DNA of 64,000 nt from Methanohalobium evestigatum Z-7303 (GCF_000196655.1 NC_014253.1:620001-684000), one strand, 5' to 3'; counted from the first letter of the stretch, positions 6,762 to 15,177 are shown. A program made the numbers and translations. Notes: a model not told the origin generated them from the letters alone.

Positions 6762-7106
6762 ATGACTGCTGAATCTAAACGTAAAAAAAATACTATTTGT
6801 GCTACCGTAAGTCCTTATGTAAAAAAAAGAGTAGATGATTTAGTGAACTCTAATGATTTCAGCAGTATGTCTGACCTTGTTTCTCAGGCTCTTTCAGAAT
6901 TTATTGCTAATTATGAAAAGAAAGACAAAGAAGACATCACTGATATTGTAAGAGATATCATAGAAAATGACCCAGAAATAAATAAAGTTATAATGGGCAA
7001 GCTGAAAAAACAAATGTTTCCTGATGAATCCAGTGATGAAACATCTAAATCTAATTCTAAAGTCAAGGTCCCTGAAAAACATTCACAAATAAAAACCGAT
7101 GACTAA
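6762..7106 (+). CDS. Ribbon-helix-helix domain protein
   Basis: A 114-residue protein; residues about 8-50 (TICATVSPYVKKRVDDLVNS and SMSDLVSQALSEFI) fit an RHH DNA-binding domain. The rest is highly charged, Lys/Glu/Ser-rich and probably unstructured or partner-binding. Divergently transcribed from the RHH gene at 6366-6593 across a palindrome-rich region. It opens the plus-strand defence island and may control it or act as an antitoxin-like regulator. Confidence 0.75.
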   Translation: MTAESKRKKNTICATVSPYVKKRVDDLVNSNDFSSMSDLVSQALSEFIANYEKKDKEDITDIVRDIIENDPEINKVIMGKLKKQMFPDESSDETSKSNSKVKVPEKHSQIKTDD

Positions 7107-7121
7107 TAACAGGGGGATTTT

Positions 7122-7496
7122 ATGCCATATCATAAGTCCGAATGTCCGGTATGCGGTAATCTCAACTTTGTAAATATAAAACAAAAGATTGTGGAGCACT
7201 ACGAAAACGGACATTTAGTCGGTACGGATTTTATGGATGCAAAGTTGAAAGAAACCGTTTCTGCAGACAAGCTTGTAGATGATATACTGTCATCCCTAGC
7301 AGAACATCTCTACAACGGTATAACGATTAAAAAGCTCTGTAAAATGCTGCATGATATATACGGCATCGTCGAGGACTTTTGCTGCGACATGATACAGAAG
7401 ATAAAATACGAACTTTGCATGTACTGTCCAGATCGTTGCCACCTCTATTTCGTAGACGAGGAGGTTGAGCAGGAAATTAAGGGTCAAAAGATGTGA
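7122..7496 (+). CDS. Zinc-finger protein at island start
   Basis: A 124-residue protein starting after CAGGGGGATTTT. It opens with a CPVCG pair, and ends with a second Cys/His group, CMYCPDRCHLYFVDEE; the middle is helical (DKLVDDILSSLAEHLYNGI). No family known to me. Its last 20 codons recur as decayed pieces at about 8788-8840 and 9815-9861, behind each of the next defence modules, which makes this gene a likely anchor for insertion of cargo. Function unknown, possibly a regulator of the island. Confidence 0.6.
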   Translation: MPYHKSECPVCGNLNFVNIKQKIVEHYENGHLVGTDFMDAKLKETVSADKLVDDILSSLAEHLYNGITIKKLCKMLHDIYGIVEDFCCDMIQKIKYELCMYCPDRCHLYFVDEEVEQEIKGQKM

Positions 7497-7500
7497 TTTT

Positions 7501-7968
7501 ATGGTTTTGTCAGATGATGAAATAAAACAACTTATTGAAGATGAGAAACCACTAAAATCAGAAACTATCAATTCAATCAATTCAAATCTCAAATTTAAAA
7601 ACCAAGCTAAAAGATGGGAATACGAATTAATATCTGAATCAGGAAACAAATTTGAAATAAAAATAAGAATTAATGATAATCATCCTTATAACTTCACGGT
7701 AATACTTCAATATAAAGACGAAAAAGGACATATATACAGACTACGTAGATATAATGGGAAACATACACATCAAAATAAAATTGAAAATAACCGCTTCAGA
7801 GACTTCCACATACATAAAGCCACACAAAAGTACCAAGAAAATGGTCATGAAATAGATGGATATGCAGAAGTAACAAATTCATATGATAATTGGGAAGACG
7901 CTTTCCAAACCATGATAAAGGAATGCAATTTTAAGTTAGATAATCGCCCTCTAACAGAATTTACTTGA
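7501..7968 (+). CDS. DUF6978-like protein (155 aa)
   Basis: A 155-residue protein starting at ATG 7501, just after the stop of the zinc-finger gene. The second half has the pattern FRDFHIHKATQKYQENG and IDGYAEVTNSYDNWEDAF, which resembles the DUF6978 family; this is recalled by motif, not searched. It ends nine bases before the DUF1828-like gene, so the two form a two-gene unit. Such pairs are found in mobile and defence contexts, and a toxin-antitoxin or abortive-infection role is possible but not shown. Low GC compared with the 1-6 kb region supports separate acquisition. Confidence 0.6.
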   Translation: MVLSDDEIKQLIEDEKPLKSETINSINSNLKFKNQAKRWEYELISESGNKFEIKIRINDNHPYNFTVILQYKDEKGHIYRLRRYNGKHTHQNKIENNRFRDFHIHKATQKYQENGHEIDGYAEVTNSYDNWEDAFQTMIKECNFKLDNRPLTEFT

Positions 7969-7977
7969 GGACTGCGT

Positions 7978-8775
7978 ATGAATCAGTCAGATACCTTGGA
8001 ATTGGAGCCCATTGTAAATAAAATAAAAAAATCGATTTGCGATGATATCGAGGTAATCATCGAAGGTAAAAGTAGAATTGTTGTTATCACACCATTTACA
8101 TTTGATGATGGCGATTTTTTAAACGTAGTTCTCAAATATGATTACCCATATTGGTATTTTACAGATGAAGGCGATACATTAATGCATCTATCTTATGATG
8201 ACTTAGATGAAAAACTTGAAAAAGGCAAAAGGAAAGATATGTTTGATACTATCTTAAAAACCCATGATATAAAAAATAAAGACGGTGAATTGAAATTAAA
8301 CGTTGATGATGAAAAATTCGGGGATTGTTATTTTACATTTATTCAGGGTTTAGTAAAAATAATAGATTTATCTTCATTCACAAAAAAAGACAACATAAAA
8401 ACCCTCTTTTATGAAGAATTTAAAAAATATATGCAGGATACCTTTGGTGAAAAATGTAAATTTGAATATACTGACCCGGTTTATGATCCTGATGGTAAAT
8501 ATGTTATAGATTGTTATGTAGAAAACAAGGTACCTTTATTTGTATTTGGTTTATACAATGATGATAAATGCAGAGATGCAACGATAACATGTCATTTTTA
8601 CAGAGAAAAAGGCATTACATATAATTCTATAGCTATCTTTGAAGACCAGGAAAAAATAAATAAAAAAGTCCTTGCAAGGTTTAGCGACGTTGTTGATAAG
8701 CAATATACAACACTACCATCGGCAAAAAGCCAACTTCCAGAATATTTAGAAAAAATGGGAATGAATGTGAATTAA
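7978..8775 (+). CDS. DUF1828 domain protein
   Basis: A 265-residue protein. Residues about 25-120 resemble DUF1828: IVVITPFTFDDGDFLNVVL, then WYFTDEGDTLMHLSYDD, with the aspartate-rich strand typical of that domain. The C-terminal half (about 150-260) contains FEYTDPVYDPDGKYVIDCYV and could be the DUF1829-like partner domain often fused behind it. It is the second gene of the pair with the DUF6978-like gene. The biochemical role of the family is not established; the neighbourhood argues for defence or toxin-antitoxin function. Confidence 0.65.
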   Translation: MNQSDTLELEPIVNKIKKSICDDIEVIIEGKSRIVVITPFTFDDGDFLNVVLKYDYPYWYFTDEGDTLMHLSYDDLDEKLEKGKRKDMFDTILKTHDIKNKDGELKLNVDDEKFGDCYFTFIQGLVKIIDLSSFTKKDNIKTLFYEEFKKYMQDTFGEKCKFEYTDPVYDPDGKYVIDCYVENKVPLFVFGLYNDDKCRDATITCHFYREKGITYNSIAIFEDQEKINKKVLARFSDVVDKQYTTLPSAKSQLPEYLEKMGMNVN

Positions 8776-8784
8776 CTTCATTTG

Positions 8785-8845
8785 GTATTCAGACAGGTGC
8801 CACCTGTATTTTGTTGATGGGGGGAGCAGGTGCAGAACAAGTGTA
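8785..8845 (+). pseudogene. Decayed copy of zinc-finger gene tail (scar 1)
   Basis: Read in frame, this stretch gives YSDRCHLYFVDGGSRCR, matching CPDRCHLYFVDEE at the end of the 7122-7496 gene, with clear nucleotide similarity (for example TGCCACCTGTATTT against TGCCACCTCTATTT). There is no start or full domain. It is best read as a leftover 3' end from recombination that placed the DUF1828 pair upstream. Confidence 0.55.
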
Positions 8846-8867
8846 AGTTCAAGATTTAATAGATAAT

Positions 8868-9809
8868 ATGGTCACAAAAAACGATGAAATAATAAAAAGA
8901 GCAGAAGAAATAGTCGATACAATAGAAAATCTCCATAATTGCAATCTTGATAATTCAATGCACTTTTTAAATAGTATTTTAATAAAATATAAACATCTAG
9001 CTAAATTAGTGGAAGATACTGATGAAATAAAATGGATTAATTGTGAATTAAATGGGTACTCTAATGAAAAAGTTCCATCATACCGTATAATAAAATATGG
9101 GAATTCATACGGTTACATAAAATATAGTATTTATGACTTAATGGAATGGATTAATAATTACAAAAGAAAAAGTTTTTTAATCAGATCCTTAAATCCAAAT
9201 GAAAGTATAGATGTGCCACAGATACCAGTATCACCTTATATATTAAAAAAAATTATGTATAAAATCATTTTTATAGTAATTCATAATAAAACCATTAATA
9301 TATTATACAATTCCAAATTCGGAAAAATTGAATCGGATATCTTTGATGAAAACCATAAACATGTTGATAATAAACTTAATGAAACCTGCCCTGAAGCTTT
9401 AAAAAGCCTTACAAAAATCTATGAGGACTTATCCAGAAGCGAAGAAACATTTGATTACAGACAGGTAGCTTCCGGATGCAGGAAAGTGCTACAGGAATTT
9501 GCCGACACTGTTTTTGAGCCACGTGATAAAAAACGTGAAGGTTTAGATGATAAACTTCACCCAGTTGGTCAAGATAACTGGGTGAATAGGATTATAGCTT
9601 ATGTGGAAGATAATATAAAATCAGATACAGATGCTGAATTTATTAACAGCCATATCGGATATCTCGCTAATTACCTTGAAATGACATATAAACTGACAAA
9701 CAAAGGGGAGCATGAAAAGATATCCAAGGAATTTGCCAACAGGTGTGTTATAAATACATATCTGGTGCTGGGTGAAGTTATAAATTTGACAAATGGGGAT
9801 AATGAATAA
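8868..9809 (+). CDS. AbiTii-like abortive infection protein
   Basis: A 313-residue protein. The N-terminal 100 residues fit the AbiTii domain: helical start, AKLVEDTDEIKWINCELNGY, and YRIIKYGNSYGYI; in this family WI..ELNGY is characteristic. The C-terminal half (about 170-310) is a helical domain with FDYRQVASGCRKVLQEFADT and TNKGEHEKISKEFANRC, resembling the AbiJ/HEPN-like C-terminal domains found in defence proteins. It stands alone between two scar copies of the zinc-finger tail. A role in aborting viral infection is inferred from the domain and the island. Confidence 0.7.
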   Translation: MVTKNDEIIKRAEEIVDTIENLHNCNLDNSMHFLNSILIKYKHLAKLVEDTDEIKWINCELNGYSNEKVPSYRIIKYGNSYGYIKYSIYDLMEWINNYKRKSFLIRSLNPNESIDVPQIPVSPYILKKIMYKIIFIVIHNKTINILYNSKFGKIESDIFDENHKHVDNKLNETCPEALKSLTKIYEDLSRSEETFDYRQVASGCRKVLQEFADTVFEPRDKKREGLDDKLHPVGQDNWVNRIIAYVEDNIKSDTDAEFINSHIGYLANYLEMTYKLTNKGEHEKISKEFANRCVINTYLVLGEVINLTNGDNE

Positions 9810-9814
9810 TATTA

Positions 9815-9861
9815 TCTGTATTTTGCTGATAAAGGAAATGCAGGAGTGGAGAATTAAAAAT
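9815..9861 (+). pseudogene. Decayed copy of zinc-finger gene tail (scar 2)
   Basis: This stretch includes CTGTATTTTGCTGAT and GCAGG followed by GAGAAT, matching scar 1 (CTGTATTTTGTTGAT and GCAGG). Read in frame it gives LYFADKGNAGVEN, echoing LYFVDEE of the 7122-7496 gene. It follows the AbiTii module just as scar 1 follows the DUF1828 module. Confidence 0.45.
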
Positions 9862-9885
9862 TATATTTTCATCTAATATTTAACA

Positions 9886-11439
9886 ATGAGGAGTAATTGG
9901 ATGGTACCATCTGAGAATTGGTTAAAAGATGCTATATTGAATTCAAAATTACCAAAATTAATTCCCAATTATAAAGTTGAAACTATTTTAACTAAAACCC
10001 ATTCATTTGATAATTATTGTTATCCCACCATACTTTATGATATTTTGACCTGTTCATTTGCTATATGTGGAACAGGAGATAAAGAGGATATATCTAATGA
10101 AGAATTTGAAAAAATTTTGTATGAATGTATGAGAATTTTAGAATTAAAGCCTACTTATAGACTATTCCCATTAAATCATTTTGGATTAGTTCAGAATATT
10201 AGACCTCCATGGTACTCTATTCCTATATATAAGGAAATATTAAAACCATTTAGTAAAAAATTCAAATTAAAATACGGTGTTTCAATCGAATACGTATTTG
10301 AATTTGCTGAAAAATTATCTTCGATAAAAAATGAAATGAACGATGCGCACATAAAAAGCGATTTTCCAAAAGAGTTATCATTTTTAATAAATGATTTAAC
10401 AGTAAAAATTTCTGATGTAGAAAAATTAGAAGATATTTGGGATAAACTTTTTGTTCAGATTAATGATAATTATATCATTTTATTAGATTATAAAGTAGCA
10501 GACAATATCTATCTTTATCTGAACCAAAAATTAGGTTCAACAATTAAAAAATTTGGTAAAATAAAAGGAGACCATCTTGAAGATTTAGTTGAAAAAAAAT
10601 TGAAGGATTTTCTTCCTAATTTTGTTACTTTTAAAAATTATTATATTAATGAGTTCGAAAAAGATATTTTAGTTACACATAAAAAAATGGGTTTTTGTAT
10701 CGAATGTAAATCAGTAAAAATCAGACCATCCTCATTTGATTGGTCCAAACTAAATTTAAAGAATGATATTAAAAGTGATGTATCTCATGCTCTTAATCAA
10801 ATAAGTAAACCTTTGAATATATTATCTAAGGGTGGAAAAATTATATATGATAATAAAAGTTACAAAATAAAACCTAAAAATAATTATTATGGATTAATTA
10901 TAACTGATCAAATATACACACCATTGATCCGAGAAGCATTAGATGAGTTAAATAATTTTGAGAGATCACATAAAAATGATGAATGGCATGGAAAAGATAT
11001 TTGGATAGGATCCTTTATAGATTTTACTTTTTTGCTACAAGTCAGTCAAACTCCATCTATATTATTGGATTTTTTAAAACATATTAAGTCAATCGAGAAA
11101 CTAAAGTATACTGATGAACCAGAATCTTGGTTATTTTATTGTATGGAACCTGTTTATCCATATATGAGAGAAATTGCGAAAAATCATAAAGCAAATATAG
11201 CACTAAATGATTTTGGATGGGATGATTTTTATTATAAAGGAGCTGAATACTATAAACCGATATGGTTAGATGATAGTAAATTAAATGTTATACATAAATA
11301 TGACAAACAAGGCTTATTTCCCAATTCATTTAGTATAATTAATCAATGTAGAGATAAAACATATAAACAAAGTAAAGCTCGAACTGAAAAACTAAATCCT
11401 AAAGATAAAAAAACTATTTTAAAAGGCTCGGAAGTTTAA
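9886..11439 (+). CDS. Large PD-(D/E)xK nuclease-like defence protein
   Basis: A 517-residue protein, very AT-rich and without neighbours in an operon. Near residues 250-275 it has EFEKDILVTHKKMGFCIECKSVKIR: an Asp, a turn and ECK, the usual PD-(D/E)xK nuclease core; GDHLEDLVEKKLKDFLPNF shortly before is the helix that often precedes it (NERD/restriction-like). Residues 1-200 and 330-517 are not recognisable to me. A start four codons later (ATG 9901) is possible. Position in the island suggests a stand-alone anti-phage nuclease; substrate and trigger are unknown. Confidence 0.6.
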   Translation: MRSNWMVPSENWLKDAILNSKLPKLIPNYKVETILTKTHSFDNYCYPTILYDILTCSFAICGTGDKEDISNEEFEKILYECMRILELKPTYRLFPLNHFGLVQNIRPPWYSIPIYKEILKPFSKKFKLKYGVSIEYVFEFAEKLSSIKNEMNDAHIKSDFPKELSFLINDLTVKISDVEKLEDIWDKLFVQINDNYIILLDYKVADNIYLYLNQKLGSTIKKFGKIKGDHLEDLVEKKLKDFLPNFVTFKNYYINEFEKDILVTHKKMGFCIECKSVKIRPSSFDWSKLNLKNDIKSDVSHALNQISKPLNILSKGGKIIYDNKSYKIKPKNNYYGLIITDQIYTPLIREALDELNNFERSHKNDEWHGKDIWIGSFIDFTFLLQVSQTPSILLDFLKHIKSIEKLKYTDEPESWLFYCMEPVYPYMREIAKNHKANIALNDFGWDDFYYKGAEYYKPIWLDDSKLNVIHKYDKQGLFPNSFSIINQCRDKTYKQSKARTEKLNPKDKKTILKGSEV

Positions 11440-11466
11440 ATTTACAAAAACTACCTATTACTCTTA

Positions 11467-12771
11467 TTACTTTATATGCACATTTTTAACTATCCACTTC
11501 AACCAGCTTTTGACGGTTGAAGCTCTTCTTTTTGGTGTACCGGATGTAAGAGATGTATGCTTGGATATAATGGAAGATATTAGATTATCATCCAGATTAC
11601 TAAGTTCAAAATCATAATCTTTCAAAGATATTATAATTTCATGGAAAGTGGGTCTTTTTAACAACTGCTGTAAAAATATGTAGTTTCTTTCTGACCGATA
11701 TACAGAATGAGCCAGCTTTTTCCCGGTTTCAGTTAACCTAAATTCGCCATTATTAGTTTTTGTAAGAAAACCAAGATATCTGGCTGCATTTGCATAGTAA
11801 TCTCCCTGTCTTTCTCGAAATTCAAAATAGGAAGCAATTAAAAATTTGTTGTTATATCCGTTTTCAATATTTTTGACTACATCAATTATTTTATCAACAT
11901 CATTGGCCTGTGGATACGGTACAGAGGACGGTTCACATTCAACCTTGGTATTATTCAATAAATAATCCAAATCAACTGATAAATACGGGTTATCATTGAC
12001 AGTATAGCAGTTTTTATCAACTATTCTCAGGTCTCCGAAATTATTTCCGAATTCGAATTTGGTAAGATAAAATAACCCGTTGGTATATGTAAAAAATATG
12101 GGAACAACATTCTTTGATGTTTTTTCCAACCATTCCCTGTAGGGATAATAAAGCTGCCTTATATGGAAATTATCCCGTTTACCAACTTTTGCTTCAATCA
12201 GGTAAATATCACCAGGACTTTCATAACCGGCATCCAGTTCAATTTGTACACCTGATACATTTACTGTATGATTGTGATTTGGTAGATTAAATTGAAATTG
12301 TCCGGATCTTAATCTACCTCTTATTGTAAGATAAAGATCCCTTTCATTGGTAAACGTTCTCAAAACAGAGGCCAGATATGCATAATCTATTGCCTGGGAT
12401 TCACTATAATTATTGTCTTTTGGAAGTGTCTGGAAATTGCTTAAGTCAAGACCAGGTCTATGTTCCTGAATAACAAGACTGTCCAAAATAGAATTGAAAT
12501 CAAAATAGCTATCCAGATTATAATCTTTAAAAACAATATAATATCCGTTGGACACCGGTAATATGCTTAGATTTTCTTTTTTGAATAGCTCAGGTCTTGA
12601 TTCTTTCGTATCAAATTTTGCCATTAACCGGGGTTCACGGTCTCCGTATTGCTTCAGATCCTCTGCTGATACATAGGCAAATCCATGGTTGGCTAAATCG
12701 TTTTTCAAATCCAGATTTTTAAAAACTTTCTCCCACGCATCATCATTTAAGTTATTCTTAGCCTTAGACAT
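11467..12771 (-). CDS. Type II restriction endonuclease
   Basis: A 434-residue protein whose start overlaps the end of an adenine methylase by eight bases. The nuclease core is at about residues 175-220: VQIELDAGYESPGDIYLIEAK then VGKRDNFHIRQLYYPYREW, giving the D...E-x-K catalytic triad of PD-(D/E)xK enzymes. The C-terminal 100 residues contain a winged-helix-like region (ARYLGFLTKTNNGEFRLTETGK), often used for DNA recognition. It would cut DNA not protected by the partner methylase. The recognition site cannot be read from sequence. Confidence 0.8.
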   Translation of the reverse strand: MSKAKNNLNDDAWEKVFKNLDLKNDLANHGFAYVSAEDLKQYGDREPRLMAKFDTKESRPELFKKENLSILPVSNGYYIVFKDYNLDSYFDFNSILDSLVIQEHRPGLDLSNFQTLPKDNNYSESQAIDYAYLASVLRTFTNERDLYLTIRGRLRSGQFQFNLPNHNHTVNVSGVQIELDAGYESPGDIYLIEAKVGKRDNFHIRQLYYPYREWLEKTSKNVVPIFFTYTNGLFYLTKFEFGNNFGDLRIVDKNCYTVNDNPYLSVDLDYLLNNTKVECEPSSVPYPQANDVDKIIDVVKNIENGYNNKFLIASYFEFRERQGDYYANAARYLGFLTKTNNGEFRLTETGKKLAHSVYRSERNYIFLQQLLKRPTFHEIIISLKDYDFELSNLDDNLISSIISKHTSLTSGTPKRRASTVKSWLKWIVKNVHIK

Positions 12772-13717
12772 AATAATCGTAATTTGTGATTATCAATTCG
12801 TTAATGGAACCGCGTTTTTTACCGTTACAATTAATCATCCTGGTGGCTTTAACTCTTTCAATATTATAGTCTGTATAAAGGTTGTCAAAGAAATCATCAT
12901 CTGGATTTTCATTTTTGGGGTCCGAATTGCTCAGCATTATTTTTGAACCCATGGAGTCCAATCTGTGATAAAATCTGCACAGCCTGTATTGTTCATTATC
13001 ATCAAAACAGTCCTTGGAGTAAGAATTAAAACTGGATGTCTGGTTCAAGGGCCGGTAAGGAGGATCAATATATACAAAAGTATTACTGTCAACAACAGGC
13101 TCACAATCAGAAAAATCACCCAGATGTATATAAACACCCTGGAGAACTCTGGAAACACTTCTTAAGTTTTCATCATCCAGTATTGTAGGGTTTTTATGAC
13201 TTCCTATAGGAACATTAAATTCTCCCTTTGAATTAACTCTGAATAAACCATTGTAACAGGTTTTATTAAGGAATATCAATTGTGCAGCTCTTTCAACCCA
13301 TTTATTACTGTATGTGCTAAAATCGATATCTGGTTTGTTTTTATTGAAACTTTTTCTGATGCTGTAATAAAATTCCTTTCTATTGCTGTGGTCAAGTGCA
13401 AGGTATTCAGATTGCAGTGTTTTCAGACGTTTTATCAAATATTCTACATCGTTTTTTACTACCCTGTAGGCAAGGATTAGCTCTTCATTCAAATCATAAA
13501 TATGGCATTCTTTAAAATCATAATTCTGAATTACATGAAAGAATACTGCGCCACCGCCAACAAAAGGTTCTACGTACTTTTTCAGTTTAACTGTATCTAA
13601 ATCATCCGGAAATCGCTTTTCAAATTCTTCGATAAGCTGTTTTTTCCCACCAGCCCATTTTAAGAATGGTTTTGCAGTAGCCATATTTTTAGATAATTTA
13701 CTAATCTCGTTTTGCAT
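12764..13717 (-). CDS. DNA adenine-N6 methyltransferase (Dam/D12 family)
   Basis: A 317-residue D12-class adenine methylase. The SAM-binding motif is FLKWAGGKKQL (about 18-28) with VEPFVGGGAVFFHV, and the catalytic motif IV is YIDPPYRP (about 218-225), as in Dam and DpnIIA. It transfers methyl to adenine N6 and here should protect the host from the coupled endonuclease downstream. The reading frames overlap, so expression of the methylase precedes the nuclease. The first eleven codons (before MATAKPF) could be untranslated. Convergent with the nuclease-like gene at 9886. Confidence 0.9.
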   Translation of the reverse strand: MQNEISKLSKNMATAKPFLKWAGGKKQLIEEFEKRFPDDLDTVKLKKYVEPFVGGGAVFFHVIQNYDFKECHIYDLNEELILAYRVVKNDVEYLIKRLKTLQSEYLALDHSNRKEFYYSIRKSFNKNKPDIDFSTYSNKWVERAAQLIFLNKTCYNGLFRVNSKGEFNVPIGSHKNPTILDDENLRSVSRVLQGVYIHLGDFSDCEPVVDSNTFVYIDPPYRPLNQTSSFNSYSKDCFDDNEQYRLCRFYHRLDSMGSKIMLSNSDPKNENPDDDFFDNLYTDYNIERVKATRMINCNGKKRGSINELIITNYDYYV

Positions 13718-13904
13718 ATCAATGTTCCTGATGACCTTTGTTGTTATATCAGCACTTCTTATGCTGTCAATTATAATAGTAAGTATTTCTATAATATTTC
13801 TGATAATTTAAAAGCTTCACCATTATATCTATACACATCTGGTTACTTTATATTGTATTTTATTTTATAGGAATGAAAACATAAAAATATAATCGATTAT
13901 CACA

Positions 13905-14393
13905 TCACAGGTAACTGTATTCAGTTTTCATCCAGAACTTATCATACATCTCCAGCATCGTTGCGACAGGGACCTCATTAGGCCATGAAACCGCATTACC
14001 CGTTGTAATTACCAGATTGACATTATCATAAGAATCTCCGACCATCTGTGAGTATTCTACTGCATCAATGGTAGTTAATACACCGGTTTCTTTCTGATTT
14101 TTCCTCCAACTATTAACCTCATGATACAGCTCGAACACCCTGTCGTCCATGAAGAATAGGTCGCTCCTGTGGAAAGCCGAAATCACTACCTTTGATTTTG
14201 GTATCCAGTGATAGTTGTCCTCGATTTTTGCCACCTGCAGCTGATACGATGAACTGCTCTCTTTTACTATTTCAGCCGAACATATCTGCCTGTCGATACC
14301 CTTCTCACTGGCGAGTTCATCCGAGATCATCAGTTTCTTGCCCATTATATCCCGGTTATTGCCTGTCCGGTCGTGAGTTATTACAATATCCAT
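13905..14393 (-). CDS. Hypothetical protein with WIPK motif
   Basis: A 162-residue protein when started at ATG 14393, which has GGGTG before it. Residues about 45-75 (SSYQLQVAKIEDNYHWIPKS then KVV) resemble the segments DEYLMLDSHRQGVWIPKEII and DSFLLLDSFNVSVWIPKNVV of the two small proteins at 14.9 and 15.3 kb. The rest has no known domain; the N terminus is beta-rich (ITHDRTGNNRDIMGKKLMIS). Function unknown. The shared motif looks like a small beta-barrel edge. Confidence 0.55.
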   Translation of the reverse strand: MDIVITHDRTGNNRDIMGKKLMISDELASEKGIDRQICSAEIVKESSSSYQLQVAKIEDNYHWIPKSKVVISAFHRSDLFFMDDRVFELYHEVNSWRKNQKETGVLTTIDAVEYSQMVGDSYDNVNLVITTGNAVSWPNEVPVATMLEMYDKFWMKTEYSYL

Positions 14394-14432
14394 AGAAAAC
14401 ACCCTTGTACAAATTGATAATAGAAAGAAAGG

Positions 14433-14490
14433 AGAAGAGGCTGGCAGAGGGAAAGAGAGGGGATGAATGCTTAGGTGGCCAGCCTCTTCT
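14433..14490 (-). ncRNA. Strong 13-bp hairpin RNA between small ORF and WIPK gene
   Basis: A perfect 13-bp stem (AGAAGAGGCTGGC at 14433-14445 with its complement at 14478-14490) closes a 32-base loop rich in G on the plus strand and C on the minus strand. It lies four bases after a 28-residue minus-strand ORF and about 40 bases before the WIPK gene start. It may be a leader regulator, terminator or small RNA. Strand is inferred from the genes around it. Confidence 0.45.
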
Positions 14491-14494
14491 ATTA

Positions 14495-14581
14495 TTATTT
14501 CAGATACAGCTTCCTATCGATGTCTTCAAACTGCTCGTAATACTTGGCTCTCTGGAACAATTCCTCGAAATATTCGTCCAT
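14495..14581 (-). CDS. Possible 28-aa microprotein
   Basis: A 28-codon ORF, MDEYFEELFQRAKYYEQFED and onward, entirely helical in composition, with GGTGAT five bases before its ATG 14581. It directly precedes the 13-bp hairpin and the WIPK gene on the same strand, so it could be a leader peptide or a small real protein. Too short for firm support. Confidence 0.35.
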   Translation of the reverse strand: MDEYFEELFQRAKYYEQFEDIDRKLYLK

Positions 14582-14916
14582 TTCTATCACCAATACCCTA
14601 ATATGACTTCTTAATATTTAAACAAGAGCCAAGCAGTGTGAAAGTAATACCATTTTTAAATGGTTGACCACAAAAACGACATGCAGAGAAATAATCGATT
14701 ACTTTTTTACATTTATAAAAAACAAGGAATTTTGACCTTGTTTGTGTAAATATTAAAACTTAAATAGGTAGATGGAATTGTCATGGTTGTCCAATAGATT
14801 GAGCAAATTGGATAACTCCGTGGGAGGTAGGTTATACCTACCTCTATACCGCTATAATTAGTTTTTAAGAAAAAGAGCATGTAAAACTGATATCGTTAAA
14901 TCAGATAATTGATTAA
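14582..14916. other. Gene-poor stretch with two short hairpins
   Basis: No ORF of note here. Two adjacent stem-loops stand out: TCCAAT/ATTGGA (about 14789-14812) and AGGTAGGT-TAT-ACCTACCT (about 14825-14843). Upstream there is only weak TATA-like sequence. They could be the end structure of a small RNA or a bidirectional terminator; nothing else is supported. Confidence 0.35.
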
Positions 14917-15177
14917 TTATTTTAGTGTATTGCCATCTGCATCTAACTTCTTATCAATCATCACTTTTTCACATTCAATTATTTCTTTTGGAATCCACAC
15001 TCCCTGTCGATGTGAATCCAGCATCAAGTATTCGTCATCGATTTCATTAAGGACCTTGGATGTATGACTGAATTCAATATTGTTTTGTTCCAGATAATCC
15101 TTCTTTATCCTAAAGCGTAATTCGTATTCAGGTGTCTTTTCAACCAACACCGTAATGTAGTTTATGGGTTTTTGCAA
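14917..15177 (-). CDS. Small WIPK-motif protein 1 (86 aa)
   Basis: An 86-residue protein starting after a GGGGAGGGGATGATT stretch. Its core, EIDDEYLMLDSHRQGVWIPK then EII, is shared with the 83-residue neighbour (SFLLLDSFNVSVWIPKNVVE), so these are tandem paralogues on the same strand but separated by about 100 AT-rich bases. No named family. Probably a compact beta protein of unknown function. Confidence 0.55.
   Translation of the reverse strand: MQKPINYITVLVEKTPEYELRFRIKKDYLEQNNIEFSHTSKVLNEIDDEYLMLDSHRQGVWIPKEIIECEKVMIDKKLDADGNTLK

Noticed and set aside
7296-7649. 117-codon minus-strand frame across the end of the zinc-finger gene
   Set aside because: Hydrophobic shadow of two well-supported plus-strand genes.
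9886-13717. A single three-gene restriction system including the 517-aa protein
   Set aside because: The 517-aa gene is on the opposite strand and convergent with the endonuclease; only the endonuclease and methylase overlap and form a unit.
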